Assembly: GCA_039198225.1 (NCBI GenBank)
Contig: JBCCTQ010000013.1
Span: 1 to 64,000, forward strand
Reading direction: 5' to 3'
DNA: 64,000 nt
From: JASJAR01 sp039198225
Lineage (GTDB): Bacteria; Pseudomonadota; Alphaproteobacteria; Rhodobacterales; Rhodobacteraceae
Program-made: the position numbers and the translations under genes
The notes under the pieces: generated by a model
What the model was told of the DNA's origin: nothing
The model's database searches: none
Seen by the model: only the letters and a program-made list of their open reading frames with translations
In this document: one piece after another, positions 34,088 to 43,535 of the stretch
Position numbering within the stretch: position 1 is the stretch's first letter
Layout of the letters: every line of letters starts with the position of its first letter

Positions 34088-35542
34088 ATGGTTTCGCGTC
34101 TCATCCCCGTCGAGGATTTTGATTTGGTCATCTTCGGTGGAACCGGAGATTTGGCCCGGCGGAAAATCCTCCCCGGCCTCTACCGACGGTTCCGCGCCGG
34201 CCAAATGAGCCCCACATCCCGGATCATCGGGTCGGGCCGTCGGGACCTTTCGGCCGCCGATTACCAGGCGCGGATCGAAGGGGCCCTGAAGGAGTTTCTC
34301 GACGCGTCCGATTGGGACAGCGACAGCGTCGCGGAATTTCTCAAAACCATCGACTACGTGCGCATCGACGCCGGAAAGGGCGAAGGTTGGGACGGGCTAA
34401 AAGACCACCTCCGGCCCTCTTCGATCCGTGCGTTTTACTTCTCCGTCGCCCCGTCGCTCTTCGGGGTGCTCGCTGAGAACCTTCACCGCTCCGCCTGCGT
34501 CGGCCCCCATTGTCGGATCGTCGTCGAAAAGCCTTTCGGTCGGGATCTCGCCTCGGCCCAGGAACTCAACCAAAGTCTCGCGGGCAATTTCTCCGAAAGC
34601 CAGATTTACCGGATCGACCATTATCTCGGCAAAGAGACGGTCCAGAACCTGATGGTGGTTCGGTTCGGCAACACGCTTTTTGAGCCCCTTTGGAACGCCC
34701 AATACGTGGATCACGTGCAGATCACCGTCGCCGAGACGGTGGGTGTCGGGGGCCGGGGTGAGTATTATGACCGCTCGGGCGCGATGCGGGACATGGTGCA
34801 AAACCATCTGATGCAGCTTCTCTGCCTCATCGCCATGGAGCCCCCGTCGCGTTTCACGCCGGACGCGGTGCGAGATGAAAAGCTCAAAGTCATTCGCGCC
34901 CTCGACCCGGTGGAGGCGGGCGATATCGTTCGCGGCCAATATGCAAGCGGGCCGGAAGGGCCGGGTTACCGCGATGAGGTTGGCAATCCCGAAAGCCTCA
35001 CCGAAAGCTATCTTGCGATGAAGCTCGGGATCTCAAATTGGCGCTGGAAGGGCACGCCCTTTTATATCCGGACCGGCAAGCGGCTCTCGGCGCGGGCCAG
35101 CGAGATCGCGGTCGTCTTCAAGGACGCGCCCCATTCGATCTTTCCCCAAGACGGGGAGACCCATGCCAATATTCTCACCATCCGGCTCCAGCCCAATGAG
35201 GGGATCCAGCTTGGGGTCACGATCAAGGAACCGGGCCCGGGGGGCATTCGCCTGGCGGACGTCCCGCTCGACATGACCTTCGCCGAGGCTTTGGGGCCCG
35301 ATGCGGAAGGCGCACCGGACGCCTATGAGCGCCTGGTCATGGACGTGATGCGGGGCAATCAAACGCTTTTCATGCGGGGCGATGAGGTCGAGGCGGCTTG
35401 GGGCTGGACGGACCCGATCATTGCCGCTTGGAGTGCACGGGGTGAGGCGCCGGTGCCCTACGAGCAAGGCACGATCGGGCCCGCCCAGGCGGCGGGGCTA
35501 CTTGGCCGGTCGGGCCGGGTCTGGCGCGAGATCAAAGCGTGA
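34088..35542 (+). CDS. zwf: Glucose-6-phosphate 1-dehydrogenase Zwf
   Basis: A 484-residue NADP-dependent dehydrogenase opening the oxidative pentose phosphate and Entner-Doudoroff routes. The coenzyme motif is VIFGGTGDLARRK, the active-site signature RIDHYLGKETVQN contains the catalytic His, and VEKPFGRD and FYIRTGKRL follow. The frame is open from 33914, but the ATG at 34088 with AAGGAT upstream gives the family start. Its end overlaps pgl by four bases. Confidence 0.97.
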   Translation: MVSRLIPVEDFDLVIFGGTGDLARRKILPGLYRRFRAGQMSPTSRIIGSGRRDLSAADYQARIEGALKEFLDASDWDSDSVAEFLKTIDYVRIDAGKGEGWDGLKDHLRPSSIRAFYFSVAPSLFGVLAENLHRSACVGPHCRIVVEKPFGRDLASAQELNQSLAGNFSESQIYRIDHYLGKETVQNLMVVRFGNTLFEPLWNAQYVDHVQITVAETVGVGGRGEYYDRSGAMRDMVQNHLMQLLCLIAMEPPSRFTPDAVRDEKLKVIRALDPVEAGDIVRGQYASGPEGPGYRDEVGNPESLTESYLAMKLGISNWRWKGTPFYIRTGKRLSARASEIAVVFKDAPHSIFPQDGETHANILTIRLQPNEGIQLGVTIKEPGPGGIRLADVPLDMTFAEALGPDAEGAPDAYERLVMDVMRGNQTLFMRGDEVEAAWGWTDPIIAAWSARGEAPVPYEQGTIGPAQAAGLLGRSGRVWREIKA

Positions 35543-36210
35543 ATTTCACCCAATATGCCAACCGTGAGGTCATGATGGCCGCCGTCGCCCGGGCTGTGGC
35601 GACGGAGCTCCATGACGCGCTTTTGACGAGCGATCGGGCGAGCCTCGCTGTGCCCGGGGGGACCACGCCTGCGCCCATGCTCGAACGGCTGGCCCAGGCC
35701 GAGATCGACTGGACGCGGATCGACGTCACGCTTTCCGATGAGCGTTGGGTGAGCGAGGACCATGATCGCTCGAATACTCGCCTCATTCGCCGTCATCTTC
35801 TTTCCGGAATGGCCGCCGCGGCGACGTTTTTGCCGCTCCGGGCTGACACGCCGGAGCCCGAAGATGCGCTTGAGGCATTGGGGGCAGGTCTCATGCCCCA
35901 TTTGCCGCTCTCGGTTTTGGTGCTCGGCATGGGCGAAGACATGCATACCGCGTCGCTCTTTCCGGGTGCTGAGGGCCTCGCGGCGGGGCTTTCTCCCGAC
36001 GCGGCGCCCTTGGTGGCACTCCGGGGCGGGGGCGCGCCCGAACCCCGGATCAGCCTTTCGGCCCCGGTCCTTCAAAGCGCGGGCATTGTCCATCTTTTGA
36101 TCACAGGTTCGGCCAAACGCGCCGCCCTCGACCGGGCCCGCGGCCAGGCGCCCGAGGCCGCGCCGGTGGCCCTTATTCTCCAACGCGCCCACATTCACTG
36201 GACGGAGTAA
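35539..36210 (+). CDS. pgl: 6-phosphogluconolactonase Pgl (DevB type)
   Basis: A 223-residue hydrolase of 6-phosphogluconolactone. It has VPGGTTPAPML, the LSDERWV motif, GMGEDMHTASLFPG and the late LITGSAKRAAL. The GTG start overlaps the zwf stop (GTGA), and pgi follows after three bases, making a zwf-pgl-pgi operon. Confidence 0.94.
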   Translation: MNFTQYANREVMMAAVARAVATELHDALLTSDRASLAVPGGTTPAPMLERLAQAEIDWTRIDVTLSDERWVSEDHDRSNTRLIRRHLLSGMAAAATFLPLRADTPEPEDALEALGAGLMPHLPLSVLVLGMGEDMHTASLFPGAEGLAAGLSPDAAPLVALRGGGAPEPRISLSAPVLQSAGIVHLLITGSAKRAALDRARGQAPEAAPVALILQRAHIHWTE

Positions 36211-36213
36211 GCC

Positions 36214-37837
36214 ATGGATTGGAATGATCTTTCCGAGGCCGGCGACAAAGCGAACGGACGCTCGATCCTAGGGCTCTTCGACGCCGATCCAGCCCGCGCC
36301 AAGGAATTCTACATCGAAGCGGGCGGGCTTTATTTCGACTATTCGAAAACCGCCATGGAGCGGGCTGATCGGGATATCCTGTTGGGTCTCTTCGAGGCAA
36401 AAGGCGTAGCTGCGCGCCGCGCGGCGATGTTTCGCGGCGAGAAGATAAACGTGACCGAAGGGCGGGCCGTCCTCCATACCGCGCTCCGGGCAGGGCCCGA
36501 TGCGGAGATCATGGTAGATGGCCAGGACGTTATGCCGGGCGTGCGCGACACCTTGGCCCGCATGTCGGCCTTCGCCGAAGATATCCGCGCCGGGATCTAT
36601 GCGCCGGACGGCAAGATCACCGATGTGGTCAATATCGGGATCGGGGGGTCTGATCTTGGGCCTTCCATGGCCGCCCTGGCGCTCGCGCCTTACGCCGACG
36701 GGCCGCGGGCGCATTTTGTCTCGAACGTGGACGGGGCCCATATCAACGACACGCTTTTGGCCCTCAATCCCATGACCACGCTGATCGTCGTGGCCTCAAA
36801 GACCTTCACGACCATCGAGACCATGACCAACGCCCGCACAGCCCGGGCATGGATGGAGGAAGGCGTGGGCGCCGAGCGGGCAGGGGCCCATTTTGCGGCC
36901 CTCTCGTCTGCTTTGGAAAAGACAGAGAGTTTCGGGATTCCTGAGGGCCGCGTTTTCGGTTTCGAAGACTGGGTGGGCGGGCGCTATTCGTTTTGGGGGC
37001 CCATCGGATTGGCCTTGGCCATCGCCGTGGGGGCCGAAGCCTTTCGCGCCGTCCTCGCCGGGGGGCGGGCGATGGATGTTCATTTCGAGGCCGCCGAGCC
37101 CCTTGAGAACCTCCCTGTCATGCTGGCGCTTACCGGGATCTGGCACAATCAGGGTCTTGGCCACGCGACCCGTGCGGTGTTGCCCTATGAGCAGCGCCTC
37201 GCCCGGCTCCCGGCCTATCTCCAGCAGCTCGAAATGGAGAGCAACGGCAAGGGCGTTGCCCTCGACGGGAGCGACCTTTCGACCGCATCGGGCCCCGTGG
37301 TTTGGGGGCGAGCCTGGCACCAATGGCCAGCACGCGTTTTATCAGCTGATCCACCAAGGCACCCGGGTGATCCCATGCGAATTCATGGTGGGGGCGGAGG
37401 CCCATCAGCCAGCCTTAGCCCATCACCATGATCTGTTGTTGGCCAATTGCTTGGCTCAATCGGAAGCGCTGATGCGGGGGCGGTCCTTGGACGAAGCCCG
37501 GGAAAAGGTGGCCGGGCGATATGAAGGGGACGAGTTGGAGCGCCAGGCCCGGCACCGGGTTTTTCCCGGAAACCGCCCGTCGACCACGTTGGTCTATCCC
37601 AAGCTAACTCCTTTCGTTCTCGGCCAGATCGTGGCGCTTTACGAACACCGCGTCTTTGTCGAAGGGGTGATGCTCGGGATCAACTCGTTCGATCAGTGGG
37701 GGGTGGAGCTTGGCAAGGAGCTCGCCACCTCCCTCGGCCCAGTCCTCACCGGGGAGGCGGGGCTTGACGGCAAGGACGCCTCGACGGCCGCCCTCGTTCG
37801 CTTTATCCAGACCAATCGCGGGACGGAGGGGGCGTGA
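36214..37837 (+). pseudogene. pgi: Glucose-6-phosphate isomerase Pgi, interrupted by a +1 frameshift
   Basis: Interconverts glucose-6-P and fructose-6-P. Frame 1 (36214 onward) encodes the first 365 or so residues: VNIGIGGSDLGP, VASKTFTTIETMTNA, GRYSFWGPIGLALA and LEMESNGKGVALDG. It then goes out of phase in GPVVWGRAWHQWP. The correct continuation, GEPGTNGQHAFYQLIHQGT through AHHHDLLLANCLAQSEAL to FDQWGVELGK, lies in another frame up to 37837. The switch sits at a GGGGG run (37304-37308) where four G would restore the protein. A homopolymer sequencing error is the simplest cause; a real mutation would remove the C-terminal third including catalytic Lys and His positions. Confidence 0.9.
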
Positions 37838-37839
37838 AT

Positions 37840-37861
37840 GCGTATTTTTGAAGAGATGAAG
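37840..37861 (+). repeat. Dispersed repeat family A, copy 5
   Basis: GCGTATTTTTG, then AAGAGATGAAG, starting three bases after the pgi stop codon. Confidence 0.7.
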
Positions 37862-37932
37862 CGCGTCTTTGAAGTGATATGGCCCCGAGCGGCGGCACGG
37901 CCGCTGGGCTGAGCTAGGCGACGAGAGGGCAT

Positions 37933-39141
37933 ATGGCGGGGCGCATCCTTTGCATCAGCGGCGGGCACGGCGAAGATAATCATGCCGCCCATGTGATCCG
38001 CGCGCTTCGGGAGAGAGATCCGAGCCTCGAATTCGGCGCAATCCCCATCGTGGGCCTCGGACGCGATTACCAAAAGATCGACGTGCCGATCGTGGCGCCG
38101 ACCAAACAGATGCCCTCGGGCGGGTTTGTTTACATGGAGGCGAAAATGCTCCGCGCTGATATTCGGGCGGGGTTGATCGGCCTCTCGATCCGCCAGTTTG
38201 CGGCCATGCGCCGGGTCGCTCCGCGCTACGATGCGGTCTTCGCCGTGGGCGACCACGTGCCCCAATTCTCCGCCTATCTTAGCGGGCGACCTTTCGTTTC
38301 GTTCATCTCTTGCGTCAGCGCGCTTTATACGAAGGCATTCGAGCCTAATCGTCTGCTTAGGACTGCGTTTAAGTCGCCGCGCTGCTATGCCGCCCTCAGC
38401 CGCGACCCCCACACGGCTGACGTTTTGAAAGCCCAGGGCTTCGCCAATGCTGGCTTTGGCGGCATGCCCACCATCGACTTTCTCAAACCTGGGGCGGTGG
38501 ATCTCGCGCTCCGGCCCGGCGTGCCGATGGTGGCCCTCCTGCCGGGCTCGCGCGTGCCCGAGGCCTTCCGCAATCTAAAGATCCTGATGGATTTTGCGGA
38601 ATTCGCGACGGAAGCCATGGGGGGCGACAGGATCCAGTTCCGTGCCGCCCTCGTGCCGAAGGTCCGGGCGGGTCTTGGCGCGCTTGCCGACAGCAATGGA
38701 TGGACCTGGGATGGACGCGCCCTAGTCAAAGGGGCGGCCGAGATACCCTGTCCCGAGGACGCGTTCGCCGATATCGCCCATAGCTGCGATGTCACCGTGG
38801 GCCTTGCCGGTCTTGCGCTTGAACAGATCGTCGCCCTGGGAAAACCGGCGATCCAATTCCCGGGCGAAGGGCCTCAATTCACGCCGAGGTTTGCCCGCGC
38901 CCAGGAAACGCTTCTCGGCCTGTCTGTCCGAACCGTGGGCCAGACACCGCCCGACCGGTCAGGGCTCGAAGCGGGGGCGAAACTCTTGGCAGAGACGCTG
39001 GCCGACGAAGATTACCTCGCGGAGTGCCGCCGGAGTGCCGAAACCAGATTTGCGGCAAAAGGCGCGTCGGGCCGGCTCGCCGACGCCGTCCTCGGCGCCA
39101 TGGGAACCGGCATAAAATCCGAACATCCCGGCATCGCCTAA
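37933..39141 (+). CDS. Lipid-A-disaccharide synthase-related (LpxB-like) protein
   Basis: A 402-residue GT-B-like protein. It begins ILCISGGHGEDNHAAHVI, a variant of the LpxB nucleotide-sugar fold, then VIVGLGRDYQ-like and GGFVYMEA segments, VALLPGSRVPEAFRN (LLPGSR is an LpxB hallmark), and CDVTVGLAGLALEQIVALGKPAIQFPGEGPQF near the C-terminus. It matches the family often called lipid-A-disaccharide synthase-related, best known to me from cyanobacteria. The sugar donor and acceptor are unknown. It lies alone between pgi and tRNA-Gly, behind a family A repeat. Confidence 0.75.
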   Translation: MAGRILCISGGHGEDNHAAHVIRALRERDPSLEFGAIPIVGLGRDYQKIDVPIVAPTKQMPSGGFVYMEAKMLRADIRAGLIGLSIRQFAAMRRVAPRYDAVFAVGDHVPQFSAYLSGRPFVSFISCVSALYTKAFEPNRLLRTAFKSPRCYAALSRDPHTADVLKAQGFANAGFGGMPTIDFLKPGAVDLALRPGVPMVALLPGSRVPEAFRNLKILMDFAEFATEAMGGDRIQFRAALVPKVRAGLGALADSNGWTWDGRALVKGAAEIPCPEDAFADIAHSCDVTVGLAGLALEQIVALGKPAIQFPGEGPQFTPRFARAQETLLGLSVRTVGQTPPDRSGLEAGAKLLAETLADEDYLAECRRSAETRFAAKGASGRLADAVLGAMGTGIKSEHPGIA

Positions 39142-39199
39142 GCGCGGTTTATCGCGCTGGATCGCCGCGCGAAGCAGAGTGCTTTCAGAAGAACGGCGT

Positions 39200-39273
39200 T
39201 GGAGCGGGTGAAGGGAATCGAACCCTCGTCTTAAGCTTGGGAAGCTCCTGCTCTACCATTGAGCTACACCCGC
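39200..39273 (-). tRNA. tRNA-Gly (anticodon CCC)
   Basis: A 74-nt cloverleaf on the minus strand: acceptor GCGGGTG/CACCCGC, D-arm GCTC/GAGC, anticodon loop TTCCCAA (CCC), T-loop TTCGATT and encoded CCA. The anticodon stem GGAGC/GCTTA has one mismatch and one wobble at its outer end. Confidence 0.93.
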
Positions 39274-39310
39274 CCGAGGCGTTTCGAGCTACCGCTCCGA
39301 GGGTATAAGG

Positions 39311-41341
39311 TCAAGCGCGTCGGGGTCGCCGTCTCCGCCGCCCGCCATCCTCGCCCCCTGCATTGAAGGCCACCTGCGGAAGCGCCGGCAGATGGGGGAA
39401 CGGATCGACCGCATGGGGGATCGCGTTGGCGGCCACGAAATGCTCTTGGAACCGGGGCTCGATGGCGGTCTCGACTTTGTGGATCGCACGGACATCGCGT
39501 TCGATCTGGCCGCGGGCGCCCCGGTCACAGAGAGCGATCCGAGCGCCGGTCCCGGCGGCGTTGCCCGCGGATGTCACCTTGTCGAGGGCGCAATCGGGGA
39601 TCATGCCGAGGACCATGGCGTGTTTGGGCGAGATATGGGCCCCGAAGGCTCCGGCCAAAACCACCCGGTCGACGCTGTCGGTGCCGATCTCGTCCATCAA
39701 GAGGCGCGCCCCGGCATAAAGTGCGGATTTGGCGAGTTGGATGGCGCGGATATCGCCTTGGGTAACGGTCACAAGGGGGCCGCCGGACGCCCTGCCGTCA
39801 TGGAGGATGTAGGCGAAGGTGCGGCCGTCGGCGATCGAGCGCGCCGTGCCGGTTTGATCGGGCCCGCCGATGAGGCCGGACGCATCAAGAAGCCCCGCCA
39901 GGCGCATCTCGGCCACCGCCTCGATGATGCCAGAGCCGCAGATCCCGGTGATGCCGGACTTTTTGGCCGCCGCCAGGAACCCGTCCTCGTCTGACCAATG
40001 ATCGACGCCGATGATCCGGAACCGGGGCTCTTTGGTGTCTGGATCGATCTCGACCCGCTCGATGGCTCCGGGGGCGGCGCGCTGGCCCGAGGAGATTTGG
40101 GCCCCTTCAAAGGCCGGGCCCGTGGGCGAAGAACAGGCCAAAACCCGGTCGCGGTTGCCGAGAAGGATCTCGGCATTGGTGCCCACATCGACGATGAGGA
40201 CGAGATCTTCCGAGGTTTGGGGGCTTTCGGCCAAGGCCACCGCCGCCGCATCGGCCCCCACATGGCCCGCGATACAGGGCAGGATATAGGCCCGGGCGGC
40301 GGGGTTGACCGCGGTTACCTCAAGATCGGCAAGGCTCATCGAGACCGCATCGGAAAGCGCGAGCGCGAAGGGCGCTTGGCCCAACTCGACCGGATCGATG
40401 CCCAAAAGGAGGTGGTGCATCACCGGATTGCAGACAAGCGTGGCTTCAACGATCCGGTCAGGCGGGGTTGCGGCCTCTTCGGAGAGGTTCTGGGCCAGGG
40501 TGTTCAGCGCCTCTCGCACGGCCGCCGTCATTTCCCGGTCGCCACCAGGGTTCATCATCGCGTAGGAAACCCGGCTCATCAGGTCTTCGCCGTAGCGGAT
40601 CTGGGGGTTCATTACGCCGCCAGATGCGGCGACCTCACCGGTGGCCAGGTCCGTGAGATGGGCCGCGATGGTGGTCGAGCCGAGATCGATCGCGAGCCCG
40701 TAAAGCGGGTCTTCGTCGCGGCCGGGCCAAATGTCGATCAAACGTGGGGCGGCGCCCGTATGGTCATGGAAAACCGCCGCCGTCACGGTCCAACCGCCCC
40801 GGCGGAGGGCGGTTTGGAGGCGGGGAAGAAGCGCCGGAGTGATCTCAACATTGAGAACCCCGTGATCGCGCGCCAGAGCTTGGGCCAGGCGCTCGAAGTC
40901 GCCCGTGGGCGCGTGCATGTCGGGCTCTTCCACGGCGACGGTGTAGGTGCGCGTGGCCGGATCGAGGGTGAGGGCGCGGTTGTCGGCCGCCTTCCGGACC
41001 ACCTGGCGGTGGACCTGGCTTTCGGGCGGCACGTCGATGACGACGTCCGAGGTCACGCAGGCTTGGCAGCCGAGCCTCCTCCCCTCGGCGAGGCCCTTTC
41101 GGCTGTCATAGCGGGTCTCGACCGCGTTTTTTGCGCTCAGGGCATCTTCGGTGACGGTGACGCCGTGCTTGGGAAAGTCCCCATAGGCTGGGGCGACCTG
41201 GCATTTCGAGCAGACCCCATTTCCGCCGCAGACGCTATCGAGATCGACGCCGAGCTGGCGGGCGGCATCGAGCACCGACGTGCCCGGAGCGACCCGACCG
41301 CGTTTGCCGGAGGGGGTGAAGATGATGAGCGGGTCAGGCAT
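39311..41341 (-). CDS. 2Fe-2S/ASKHA protein, reductive activator of corrinoid proteins (RACo/RamA-like, DUF4445)
   Basis: A 676-residue protein. Residues 1-95 form a plant-type ferredoxin domain with cluster cysteines in CGGNGVCSKCQV and a later Cys in LGCQACV. A linker leads to an actin-like ASKHA ATPase region with GLAIDLGSTTIAAHL (phosphate 1), LIVDVGTNAEILLGN, GSGIIEAVAEM and LAGAFGAHI. Such proteins use ATP to re-reduce Co(II) corrinoid to Co(I). Its neighbours are a pterin-binding methyltransferase and a MetF-like reductase, consistent with reactivating a split B12-dependent methionine synthase. The ATG at 41341 starts the ferredoxin domain; the frame is open to 41491. Confidence 0.85.
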   Translation of the reverse strand: MPDPLIIFTPSGKRGRVAPGTSVLDAARQLGVDLDSVCGGNGVCSKCQVAPAYGDFPKHGVTVTEDALSAKNAVETRYDSRKGLAEGRRLGCQACVTSDVVIDVPPESQVHRQVVRKAADNRALTLDPATRTYTVAVEEPDMHAPTGDFERLAQALARDHGVLNVEITPALLPRLQTALRRGGWTVTAAVFHDHTGAAPRLIDIWPGRDEDPLYGLAIDLGSTTIAAHLTDLATGEVAASGGVMNPQIRYGEDLMSRVSYAMMNPGGDREMTAAVREALNTLAQNLSEEAATPPDRIVEATLVCNPVMHHLLLGIDPVELGQAPFALALSDAVSMSLADLEVTAVNPAARAYILPCIAGHVGADAAAVALAESPQTSEDLVLIVDVGTNAEILLGNRDRVLACSSPTGPAFEGAQISSGQRAAPGAIERVEIDPDTKEPRFRIIGVDHWSDEDGFLAAAKKSGITGICGSGIIEAVAEMRLAGLLDASGLIGGPDQTGTARSIADGRTFAYILHDGRASGGPLVTVTQGDIRAIQLAKSALYAGARLLMDEIGTDSVDRVVLAGAFGAHISPKHAMVLGMIPDCALDKVTSAGNAAGTGARIALCDRGARGQIERDVRAIHKVETAIEPRFQEHFVAANAIPHAVDPFPHLPALPQVAFNAGGEDGGRRRRRPRRA

Positions 41342-41441
41342 GCCACCAACGCGCGAAAAACCCGTTGATCGAAAGTTCGGAGATACGGGCGGAGGGTTGC
41401 CCTCGGCTACGGGCACGGGGCTGAAAGCCAGCGCCCTGGGG

Positions 41442-41482
41442 GGCGGTCGGGGGCTGCCCGGCGGTACCCGCCGGGCGCACGC
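41442..41482 (+). repeat. Dispersed repeat family B, copy 2
   Basis: It begins GGCGGTCGGGGGCTGCCCGG and contains the perfect 9-bp hairpin GCCCGGCGG/CCGCCGGGC with a 3-base loop. It lies between the RACo-like gene and the TVP38 family gene. Confidence 0.6.
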
Positions 41483-41515
41483 ATGGATCAAAACTGTTGC
41501 AGTGGCCGTAAGTTG

Positions 41516-42208
41516 CTATTCCGCCGCCAATGCCCCACCGCCCCAGAGCCAAACCGCCAAGGGCACGGGCAGCACTGCGAGGGCCACGGTGACCACCATC
41601 GGCAGCGGCGCAAAGACCCGGCTGAGGCCCGCGACCATGGCGATCCCGCCGCCTCCCCCGAGGATCCCGTTCCCCGGAAGGTTCAAAAGACAGGCGAGCG
41701 TTACGTAGCGCCCGGACACTGCGACGCCTCGGAGCCAGGCTGGCAATCGCTCTTTTAGATGGTCGAGCCGTTCCTCGCCCGACAGTGCCCCCACCCGCAA
41801 GGTCAGTTCGCATGCCCGCACCAGTCCCAAATCGGCAAAAAACCGATGGAGCCATCGATAACTCACCGTCGAGCCCACCGCGTAGGCGATAAGGATCCCG
41901 GTCACAGTGGCCAGATAAACGAAGGGGGCCACCGCCTCGCCGCGCATCACGAGCAAAGCGATGCCTATTTCGATCCCCGGCACGAAGGGCACTGAGATGA
42001 GGAGAGCGTAGACCACGAGAAAGAAGATGATCGCCCCGATCATCATGCCCGTGCCGATCTCTTCGGCCAGAGCTTCTGCCCGGGCCATGGCCCAGTCCAT
42101 CGCGTACACCAAAAGGAGCGCTCCAGCGACGATCACCGTCAATCGAAGAAGAATTCGAAACAGCGCCTGGCGACCTGGAAAGGCCGGTTGGGGTGGAAAC
42201 TCGTCCAT
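41516..42208 (-). CDS. TVP38/TMEM64 (DedA-like) family membrane protein
   Basis: A 230-residue inner-membrane protein of the TVP38/TMEM64/VTT group. It has hydrophobic segments at about 20-40, 55-78, 85-110 and in the C-terminal third, and the family core VPFVPGIEIGIALLVMRGEA and SGRYVTLACLLNLPGNGILGGGGGIA (Pro/Gly re-entrant region). These may move lipids; no specific substrate is known. The ATG at 42208 lacks a clear ribosome site, and a TTG at 42217 is an alternative. An AT-rich upstream island suggests its own promoter, so it is probably an insertion in the one-carbon cluster. Confidence 0.75.
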   Translation of the reverse strand: MDEFPPQPAFPGRQALFRILLRLTVIVAGALLLVYAMDWAMARAEALAEEIGTGMMIGAIIFFLVVYALLISVPFVPGIEIGIALLVMRGEAVAPFVYLATVTGILIAYAVGSTVSYRWLHRFFADLGLVRACELTLRVGALSGEERLDHLKERLPAWLRGVAVSGRYVTLACLLNLPGNGILGGGGGIAMVAGLSRVFAPLPMVVTVALAVLPVPLAVWLWGGGALAAE

Positions 42209-42336
42209 CGAAATCAATGTGCCAAATTTGGCGAAATTTGAAAATTAAATGTCTCGTTAGAATGCCGAAAGGCCGGGCTTGTGTCGAGACCCCTCCGTTT
42301 TGGTCCGCACCGAGCCCGCCCTCATATGGATAAAAA

Positions 42337-43491
42337 CTATCCCGCACGGCGCCGCCGCCGGCCTTCCCGGCCCCCGCCTGCTGGGCCGGCGATCTTGTTG
42401 AGACGGATCCAATTCGCCCCGGACGCGTCTTGGTCGAGGAGAAAATCGGCCGCCTTGATCGACACGATCTCCTCGGACGTGGTCTCGTATTTCCCGCCAA
42501 TGCCGAGGAGGGGGCCGAGCTTGGCCGCATCCACCGGGCCCGCCGCCACAACACCCAAAGCGCCCAGCCGTTCGAGCCGTTCGGCGACAAGATCTTCGGT
42601 GGTCCCGAGCCCCACCAAGGGCGCGATCGCGGCCGGATCCACATCAGCAGGGATGGTCAGCCCCGCCGCCCGAAGCTCGTCGAGCCGGTCGGTGATGTTT
42701 TTCTTTGACGGCCTCAGCGTCACCGGGTTCATGATGGCCGATGTCATCCCGGCGGCGGCGGCCATGGCGAGAAACGCGTTATTGATCCCATGGCGGTTGG
42801 GAAGGCCAAAGGAGATGTTCGACGCCCCACAGGTCGTGTTCACGCCCAACTCGTCGCGGAGCCGGCGCACTAGTGCGAAAACCTGAAGCCCCGCCGTTGC
42901 CATGGCACCCACGGGCATCACCAAAGGATCGACCACGATATCATGGGCCGGAATGCCATAATCTGCGGCCCGTTCGACGATCTTTTTTGCCACGGCGAAG
43001 CGCACATCGGGGTCTTCGGAGATGCCCGTGTCGTCGTTCGAGATCGCCACCACCGGGACGTCGTATTTCTTGATCAACGGAAGAACCGTCTCGAGCCGAT
43101 CCTCTTCGCCGGTCACCGAATTGACCAAGGGCCGGCCCTTGGCCGTTTCGAGCCCCGCCGCGAGGGCGCCGGGTACCGAGCTGTCGATGCAAAGCGGGAC
43201 GTCCACCAGGCCTTGGACAAGCTCGATCATCTTGGCCATGAGCGGTGGTTCGGTCTCGTTAGGGTCGGGGTTTGAGTTGTAAACCACGCCCGCATTCACA
43301 TCGAGAACGGTGGCCCCGGACGCCACTTGGAGGAGGGCGTCTTTCTCAACGGTGGAGAAATCACCCGCTTCAAGTTCCCGGGCAAGCTTTTTCCGCCCGG
43401 TCGGATTGATCCGCTCGCCGATGACGCAAAACGGTTCGCCGAAACCGATGGTGACCGTTTTGGTCGCAGAAGCGACGGTGGTGCGTGTCAT
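42337..43491 (-). CDS. Pterin-binding methyltetrahydrofolate methyltransferase (DHPS-like, MetH module type)
   Basis: A 384-residue TIM-barrel protein of the pterin-binding family. It has FCVIGERINPTGRKKLA, ATVLDVNAGV, VPLCIDSSVPGALAAGLE, KGRPLVNSVTGEE and GASNISFGLPNR, matching the methyltetrahydrofolate-binding module of cobalamin methionine synthase and corrinoid methyltransferases. It should transfer the methyl of methyl-THF to a separate corrinoid protein. The end (GGGREGRRRRRAG) is a basic tail. AGGA eight bases before the ATG at 43491. No corrinoid-binding or homocysteine-binding gene is in the window. Confidence 0.83.
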   Translation of the reverse strand: MTRTTVASATKTVTIGFGEPFCVIGERINPTGRKKLARELEAGDFSTVEKDALLQVASGATVLDVNAGVVYNSNPDPNETEPPLMAKMIELVQGLVDVPLCIDSSVPGALAAGLETAKGRPLVNSVTGEEDRLETVLPLIKKYDVPVVAISNDDTGISEDPDVRFAVAKKIVERAADYGIPAHDIVVDPLVMPVGAMATAGLQVFALVRRLRDELGVNTTCGASNISFGLPNRHGINNAFLAMAAAAGMTSAIMNPVTLRPSKKNITDRLDELRAAGLTIPADVDPAAIAPLVGLGTTEDLVAERLERLGALGVVAAGPVDAAKLGPLLGIGGKYETTSEEIVSIKAADFLLDQDASGANWIRLNKIAGPAGGGREGRRRRRAG

Positions 43492-43535
43492 GGGCGTGGT
43501 CCTAAAGAGTGTGGAGGGCCAGAGCCCTTTTGGGC

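Noticed and set aside
39998..41368. 456-codon plus-strand frame opposite the RACo-like gene
   Set aside because: It mirrors the ASKHA coding sequence and has no recognisable fold; the minus strand has ferredoxin and actin-like motifs.
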